Shown: positions 59,539 through 64,000 of the stretch, one piece after another
How positions within the stretch are numbered: the first letter of the stretch is position 1
How the letters are laid out: every line of letters begins with the position of its first letter
Source of the DNA: Actinoallomurus bryophytorum
GTDB lineage: Bacteria; Actinomycetota; Actinomycetes; Streptosporangiales; Streptosporangiaceae
Assembly (NCBI RefSeq): GCF_006716425.1
Contig: NZ_VFOZ01000001.1
Location: 5,518,001 to 5,582,000 of the forward strand
Direction of reading: 5' to 3'
DNA: 64,000 nt
The notes under the pieces: model-generated
The model's input: only the letters and a program-made list of their open reading frames with translations
What the model was told of the DNA's origin: nothing
Database searches by the model: none
Made by a program: the position numbers and the translations under genes

Positions 59539-60243
59539 ATGAACGCGAGTCGCACGGCGAGAGAGCGGGTGCGGGCCGAGCTCATCGAGGAGATCACCGA
59601 GATCGCCCGGCGCCATCTGGCACGCGACGGTGCGGCCGGTCTGTCGCTCCGGGCCGTCGCCCGCGAGATGGGCATGGCCTCCTCGGCGATCTACCGCTAC
59701 TACCCGAGCCGCGACGACCTGCTCACCGCCTTGATCATCGACGGCTACAACGCTGTGGGAGACGCGGTCGAGAAGGCCGAGGCGGCCTGCCCGCGCGAGG
59801 ACCACCTCGGCCGTTGGCTGGCGGTCTGCCACGCCGTACGCGACCGCGCGCTGGCGCACCCGCACGAGTACGCGCTGCTCCACGGCTCGCCGGTGCCCGG
59901 CTACAGCGCCCCGCAGGACACCATCGGACCCGCGATGCGGGACGCCGTGGTCTTCGGCCGGATCATCGCCGACGCCCATCGCGCGGGCCTGCTCGACCCG
60001 CCGGGCGGCTACCCGCCGGCACCGGAGTCGTTCGGCGCGGACGCGGAAGGGATACGGCAGGCGGTGCTGCCCGGCCTTCCCGACGACATCGTCGCGCGGG
60101 CGGTGACCGCCTGGCCGGGGCTGTACGGCGCGGTGAGCTTCGAACTCTTCGGGCAGTACAACAACGTGATCACGGACCTGCGCGCCACGTTCGACTACGC
60201 GATGCGTGGCCTGGGCCGTCACATCGGTCTACCGGAGCGCTGA
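59539..60243 (+). CDS. TetR family transcriptional regulator (TetR_C_13-like)
   Basis: A 234-residue repressor. The helix-turn-helix is RRHLARDGAAGLSLRAVAREMGMASSAIYRYYPSRDDLLTALI (about 24-66). The C-terminal domain (HPHEYALLHGSPVPGYSAP ... AWPGLYGAVSFELFGQYNNV) is typical of a large actinobacterial subgroup. A spaced inverted repeat lies just upstream. The target genes are unknown; the next gene is convergent. Confidence 0.92.
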   Translation: MNASRTARERVRAELIEEITEIARRHLARDGAAGLSLRAVAREMGMASSAIYRYYPSRDDLLTALIIDGYNAVGDAVEKAEAACPREDHLGRWLAVCHAVRDRALAHPHEYALLHGSPVPGYSAPQDTIGPAMRDAVVFGRIIADAHRAGLLDPPGGYPPAPESFGADAEGIRQAVLPGLPDDIVARAVTAWPGLYGAVSFELFGQYNNVITDLRATFDYAMRGLGRHIGLPER

Positions 60244-60289
60244 AACCCATGGGCGACCCTGCGAGCGCCACGGACGGCAGGAAAACGGT

Positions 60290-60324
60290 GCGGGGCCGGG
60301 TGCCCGAACGGCACCCGGCCCCGC
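60290..60324. terminator. 15-bp perfect hairpin, bidirectional terminator
   Basis: GCGGGGCCGGGTGCC (60290-60304) pairs exactly with GGCACCCGGCCCCGC (60310-60324) around CGAAC, between two convergent genes. Confidence 0.85.
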
Positions 60325-60349
60325 GTTTCGAACTAACTGGTGGATATCC

Positions 60350-62362
60350 CTACCGGAACGACCGCAGGTAGGAGGCGGTCGGGCTGCCGACACCGGTGCC
60401 GATGTCGTACCCCGGAGTGGCGGACAGCGCGTCCGCCTTCGAGATGCCCTTGTTCCCCGAAGTGACCAGGATGTAGAGCAGCGGCCCCGTCCCGGCGTAC
60501 GGGTCGGTGTAGTTGGTGCGGACGTACGCGACCGGGTCACGGCCCTGCGGCTGGTCGGTCACGTCGTTGTAGAGGTGCTTGCCCTCACGCAGGTAGATCG
60601 ACGGGTTGGCGAAGCCGATCGGCTGCCGTCCCTGTGCCTGCTGGGCGAGTGCCTGTACACCCGCGATGATCGGCGCCGAGAGGCTGGTGCCACCGACACG
60701 GCTCTCGGTGTAACCGAAGGAGCCGTCCGACCGCTGGTTCCACTCGGGGTACCGGATGCCGGTGCCCGAGTCACCCACCGCGGAGATGTCCGGGATGGTA
60801 CGCATCGGCTGCTTGGCGGTCGTACCGTCCGGCAGCTTCGTGCTCAGCGACTTGGGCACGACACCGCGCTGGTAGCCCGGCTGGGCGAAGATGTCGCTCA
60901 CACCGCCGCCGCCACCGGCCGAGTAGGTGCTCGGGTAGGTGCCGGGAGGCGGCGAGCTCCAGCTCTTGCCGTTCGCCGCGAGGTTGTCGTACTGGACGTT
61001 CCAGTGCGCCTCGAACTTGTAGTTGTTCGACTTGCCCACCGCGAGGGTCGTACCGCCGACCGCGGTCACCCACGGGTCGGAGGCCGGCAGGTCGGCCTGA
61101 CGGCGCGTCGACTGCGCGTCGCCGTAGCGAGCCTGGCACGGGGTGCCCGGCACCTCGTAACCGCAGTCACCGGTGGAGAAGTAGAAGCCGATGCCCTCGA
61201 TCGCGCCCTGCTGGAAGATGGACTCTTCGGCGTCGATCCCCGCCTGGGTGTAGTGCTCGGCCAGGTCACCCCACGAGTTGGTGACGATGTCGGCCAGGTG
61301 GTTGTCGACGATGTTCGTGAGGGCGGTGTCGAGGCCGTCGGCGCAGTTCTGCGCGCCCACGTACACGACGTTGGCCTTCGGTGCGATGTCGTGCACCGCG
61401 GTGACGTCGAGCGCCTCTTCGCCGTACCATCCGGCCGCGCCGCACTCGTCGACCAGGTCGAAGGTCGGCGGCAGGACCTCGCGGTACTGACCCTTGGCGA
61501 ACCCGGGGGCGCCGTGCTTGGCGGCGAACTGGTTCTCGACCTGCTCCATCTTCGGCGCGGCGTACGCGTCGACGACGGCGACGGTCGCGCCCTTACCGGT
61601 CAGGCCGCTCGCGGTCCCGCCGTACGCGCCGCGCAGCTTGTCGGGCAGGTAGCCGCAGGTCGCGCGCGGCTGGTGCTTTCCGTACGCGGTCGGCTTGTCG
61701 TTCGCGACCTTCTCGCCCCAGTACGTGCCGCACGGCTCCGCGACGTTGTAGTTCGGCTCCGGCGGAGGAAGCGTGTCGCCGTGGGTCCGCAGGTGCTTGC
61801 CCGTGTCCAGGCCGGTCACCGTGAGGACGGCGCTCGCGACGCCATCCGGGACGGTGGCGTTGTTCTCGGGCGCGCGGGCGACCGTGCCCTGCGCCGAGTA
61901 GTTGCGGAACTCGGTGCCGAAGGCCCCGGTCGCCTTGTCCACGTGACCGGTCACGTGGAGGTAGTGGCTGTTGGAGCCGGCGAGGTCGACGTACAGGCCC
62001 GCGCCGCGGATCCACGAGGTGACCGCGGTGACCTGCTGCTGGCTGGCCCCGAAGCGCTGGTTGAACTGCTGAGGGGTGAGGAACTTGCCGTACTGCTGGT
62101 TGCCCGGGGTGGACACGGCCTGCGCGTACGCGTCGAGCCCCTTGGGGTCGCGGCCGGAGAGCCAGACCCTCGCGTCGACTCGCTGATTGCTATCGGTCTT
62201 GCCGCGGTCGGCAGAGGAGCGCGCCCAGGTGGGCTTGGTCCCCGCCACCGTCTGCCGGTCGTTCGCCTGCGCCGTCCCCGTGGCTGCGAACGCTGCCGCG
62301 ACAAGCGGCAGTGCCACGGCCGCGGCTGTCAGAGCGCGACGACGTCGTCCGTCTCGTGACAT
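60350..62362 (-). CDS. Secreted S53 family peptidase (sedolisin)
   Basis: A 670-residue exported serine-carboxyl protease. A signal peptide (ALTAAAVALPLVAAAFAATGTAQA) leads to a pro-kumamolisin domain (about 60-210: VDARVWLSGRDPKGLDAYAQAVSTPG ... YGKFLTPQQFNQRFG). The catalytic domain has Glu and Asp in WYGEEALDVTAVHDIAP, the oxyanion Asp in FSTGDCGYE and the nucleophile Ser in VGGTSLSAPIIAG. The C-terminus carries the GYDIGTGVGSP calcium-site region. Such enzymes work at acid pH. AAAGGACTGGTGG precedes the ATG. Confidence 0.95.
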   Translation of the reverse strand: MSRDGRRRRALTAAAVALPLVAAAFAATGTAQANDRQTVAGTKPTWARSSADRGKTDSNQRVDARVWLSGRDPKGLDAYAQAVSTPGNQQYGKFLTPQQFNQRFGASQQQVTAVTSWIRGAGLYVDLAGSNSHYLHVTGHVDKATGAFGTEFRNYSAQGTVARAPENNATVPDGVASAVLTVTGLDTGKHLRTHGDTLPPPEPNYNVAEPCGTYWGEKVANDKPTAYGKHQPRATCGYLPDKLRGAYGGTASGLTGKGATVAVVDAYAAPKMEQVENQFAAKHGAPGFAKGQYREVLPPTFDLVDECGAAGWYGEEALDVTAVHDIAPKANVVYVGAQNCADGLDTALTNIVDNHLADIVTNSWGDLAEHYTQAGIDAEESIFQQGAIEGIGFYFSTGDCGYEVPGTPCQARYGDAQSTRRQADLPASDPWVTAVGGTTLAVGKSNNYKFEAHWNVQYDNLAANGKSWSSPPPGTYPSTYSAGGGGGVSDIFAQPGYQRGVVPKSLSTKLPDGTTAKQPMRTIPDISAVGDSGTGIRYPEWNQRSDGSFGYTESRVGGTSLSAPIIAGVQALAQQAQGRQPIGFANPSIYLREGKHLYNDVTDQPQGRDPVAYVRTNYTDPYAGTGPLLYILVTSGNKGISKADALSATPGYDIGTGVGSPTASYLRSFR

Positions 62363-62561
62363 CCACCAGTCCTTTCGTCAGCGGCCGAAAGGCCGCCACG
62401 AGAGGATTTCGATGCTTCTCGGGTGAAGCAATGGTCGTTATGGAAAAGATGCAAAAATCGGGAACTGGGGGCCAGAAGTGGACATCTGGGTGTGACCTTG
62501 CGCACTGGGGGTGGAGCGCCGATAGTGGAGGTGGCGATGCCTGACGGCGCGGGGGGCCGTT

Positions 62562-64000
62562 ATGGTTCTACTAGGTCGTACGCCGCCGGCCGTGCCGGGG
62601 CGGGCGCGGCACCGTACCAAGGGCGAGATGGTCGTCTCGGTGCTGACGTCGACCGATCACAAGGTGATCGGCTATCTCTACCTCACGACGTCCTTCAGCT
62701 TCTTCATGGTCGCCGGGCTGGCAGCGATGCTCATCCGTGCCGAGCTCGCGACGCCCGGCCTGCAGTTCGTCGACGGTGAGCAGTACAACTCGCTGTTCAC
62801 GCTGCACGGCACGTTGATGCTGCTGCTGTTCGCGACCCCGCTGTTCGCCGGGTTCGCCAACGTCATCATGCCGCTGCAGATCGGGGCGCCCGACGTCGCG
62901 TTCCCGCGGATGAACGCGCTGAGCTACTGGATGTTCCTCTTCGGCGGGTTGATGGTGGTGGGGGCGTTCTTCACGCCGGACGGCCCGGCGTCCTTCGGCT
63001 GGACCGCGTACTCACCCCTCAACAGCGTGGTCAGGACGCCCGGCATCGGCGGGGATCTGTGGATCATGGGGCTCGTGCTGTCCGGCCTCGGCACGATCCT
63101 GACCTCGGTCAACTTCGTCACCACCATCATCGGCATGCGGGCGCCGGGGATGGTGATGTTCCGGATGCCGATCTTCACGTGGAACGTCCTGTTCACCAGC
63201 GTCCTCGTGCTGATGGCCTTCCCGATCCTGGCGGCGGCGCTGCTGGTCCTGGAGGCCGACCGCAAACTCGGCGCGCACGTCTTCGACGCGAGGTTCGGCG
63301 GGGCGATGACCTGGCAGCATCTCTTCTGGTTCTTCGGCCATCCCGAGGTGTACATCATCGCGCTGCCGTTCTTCGGGATCGTGACCGAGGTGATCCCGGT
63401 CTTCAGCCGCAAGCCACTGTTCGGCTACGTCGGCATGGTCGGCGCGACGACCGCGATCACGGGCCTGTCGATGACCGTGTGGGCGCACCACATGTTCGCG
63501 ACGGGCCAGGTGCTGCTGCCGTTCTTCTCGTTCATGTCCTTCCTCATCGCGATCCCGACCGGCGTGAAGTTCTTCAACTGGACGGGCACGATGTGGCGGG
63601 GGCATCTGTCGTTCGAGTCACCCATGCTGTGGGCGATCGGGTTCCTTGTGACGTTCCTGTTCGGCGGCCTGACCGGCGTCATCCTCGCCTCGCCGCCGCT
63701 GGACTTCCACGTCACCGACAGCTACTTCGTGGTGGCGCACTTCCACTACGTCGTCTTCGGCACCGTGGTCTTCGCGATGTTCGCCGGCTTCTACTTCTGG
63801 TGGCCGAAGATGACCGGGAAGATGCTCGACGATCGCCTGGGGAAAATCCACTTCTGGATGCTGTTCATCGGCTTCCATACGACGTTCCTCATCCAGCACT
63901 GGCTGGGCGCCGAGGGCATGCAGCGGCGCGTACCGGACTACTCGTCCCAGTTCGCCCCGGAGAACCTCATCTCCAGCCTGGGAGCGTTCCTGCTGGGCCT
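62562..64000 (+). CDS. ctaD: Cytochrome c oxidase subunit I (partial, 3' end outside window)
   Basis: The first 479 residues of the aa3-type oxidase catalytic subunit in the plasma membrane. After a basic N-terminus come [37 protein letters not shown], the haem a ligand in [38 protein letters not shown], the CuB/Tyr block [31 protein letters not shown], and [12 protein letters not shown] with the haem a3 and second haem a ligands. ATG 62562 follows GGGGGG; ATG 62628 is an internal alternative. The gene runs off the end. Confidence 0.96.
   Translation, partial: MVLLGRTPPAVPGRARHRTKGEMVVSVLTSTDHKVIGYLYLTTSFSFFMVAGLAAMLIRAELATPGLQFVDGEQYNSLFTLHGTLMLLLFATPLFAGFANVIMPLQIGAPDVAFPRMNALSYWMFLFGGLMVVGAFFTPDGPASFGWTAYSPLNSVVRTPGIGGDLWIMGLVLSGLGTILTSVNFVTTIIGMRAPGMVMFRMPIFTWNVLFTSVLVLMAFPILAAALLVLEADRKLGAHVFDARFGGAMTWQHLFWFFGHPEVYIIALPFFGIVTEVIPVFSRKPLFGYVGMVGATTAITGLSMTVWAHHMFATGQVLLPFFSFMSFLIAIPTGVKFFNWTGTMWRGHLSFESPMLWAIGFLVTFLFGGLTGVILASPPLDFHVTDSYFVVAHFHYVVFGTVVFAMFAGFYFWWPKMTGKMLDDRLGKIHFWMLFIGFHTTFLIQHWLGAEGMQRRVPDYSSQFAPENLISSLGAFLLG

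Overview
The window is high-GC DNA with frequent GTG starts, a WhiB protein, an F420-type luciferase-like oxidoreductase, several SpoIIE-type phosphatases and many TetR-family regulators. That set points to a filamentous or related actinomycete (Actinomycetota). A Streptosporangiales/Thermomonosporaceae-like host is my inference and is not proven by the sequence. No phage, insertion sequence, CRISPR array or replication origin was seen. The window opens inside one gene and closes inside ctaD.

Layout. 1-2.4 kb is a conserved core: the end of a membrane or secreted protein gene, nadD, rsfS, a histidine-phosphatase gene and tRNA-Ala(GGC), followed by GC-rich hairpins. 2.7-25.5 kb is accessory metabolism and regulation: GNAT, TetR with two NAD-binding-fold enzymes, a GH53 galactanase, a decayed patch (MerR/reductase chimera and a multiply frameshifted LysR gene), a lipoprotein, a DUF4143 ATPase behind four 23-bp repeats, a frameshifted SGNH hydrolase under a TetR regulator with a 25-bp palindrome, an FBP zinc-finger protein, LuxR/aldo-keto reductase, a desaturase, recQ, an MscS channel, an MFS transporter and an LLM oxidoreductase.

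25.8-30.8 kb is a compact cell-surface regulon. It holds an ECF sigma/anti-sigma pair, a second pair whose sigma keeps only region 4, two COG4315 lipoproteins and a two-domain CHRD protein. The three secreted-protein genes share a GAACC-N16/17-CGTAC promoter motif. 30.8-33 kb holds small regulators (Smr, WhiB, UBP zinc finger) and a VanZ protein. 33.2-38.1 kb has three SpoIIE-type genes (partner-switching signalling) and a MarR gene.

38.1-44.9 kb is a glycerol locus. An IclR-glpK operon diverges from glpF-glpK-glpD around two identical 18-bp operator-like sequences. 45-55 kb resembles the mycobacterial DosR dormancy regulon: two universal stress proteins, an Acg-type nitroreductase, an Rv1733c-like membrane protein, a NarL/DevR response regulator, CBS-BON, and PIG-L-like and HAD-like proteins that have lost catalytic residues. 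Recurrent GGGACYWTCGNCYC boxes lie upstream of many of these genes. A small secreted peptide with an 18-residue Trp/Asp/Cys-only-plus-Gly tail sits at the edge. 55-64 kb holds a flavin monooxygenase, an APH-type kinase, a TetR gene, an S53 sedolisin and the start of ctaD, separated by several tandem-repeat arrays.
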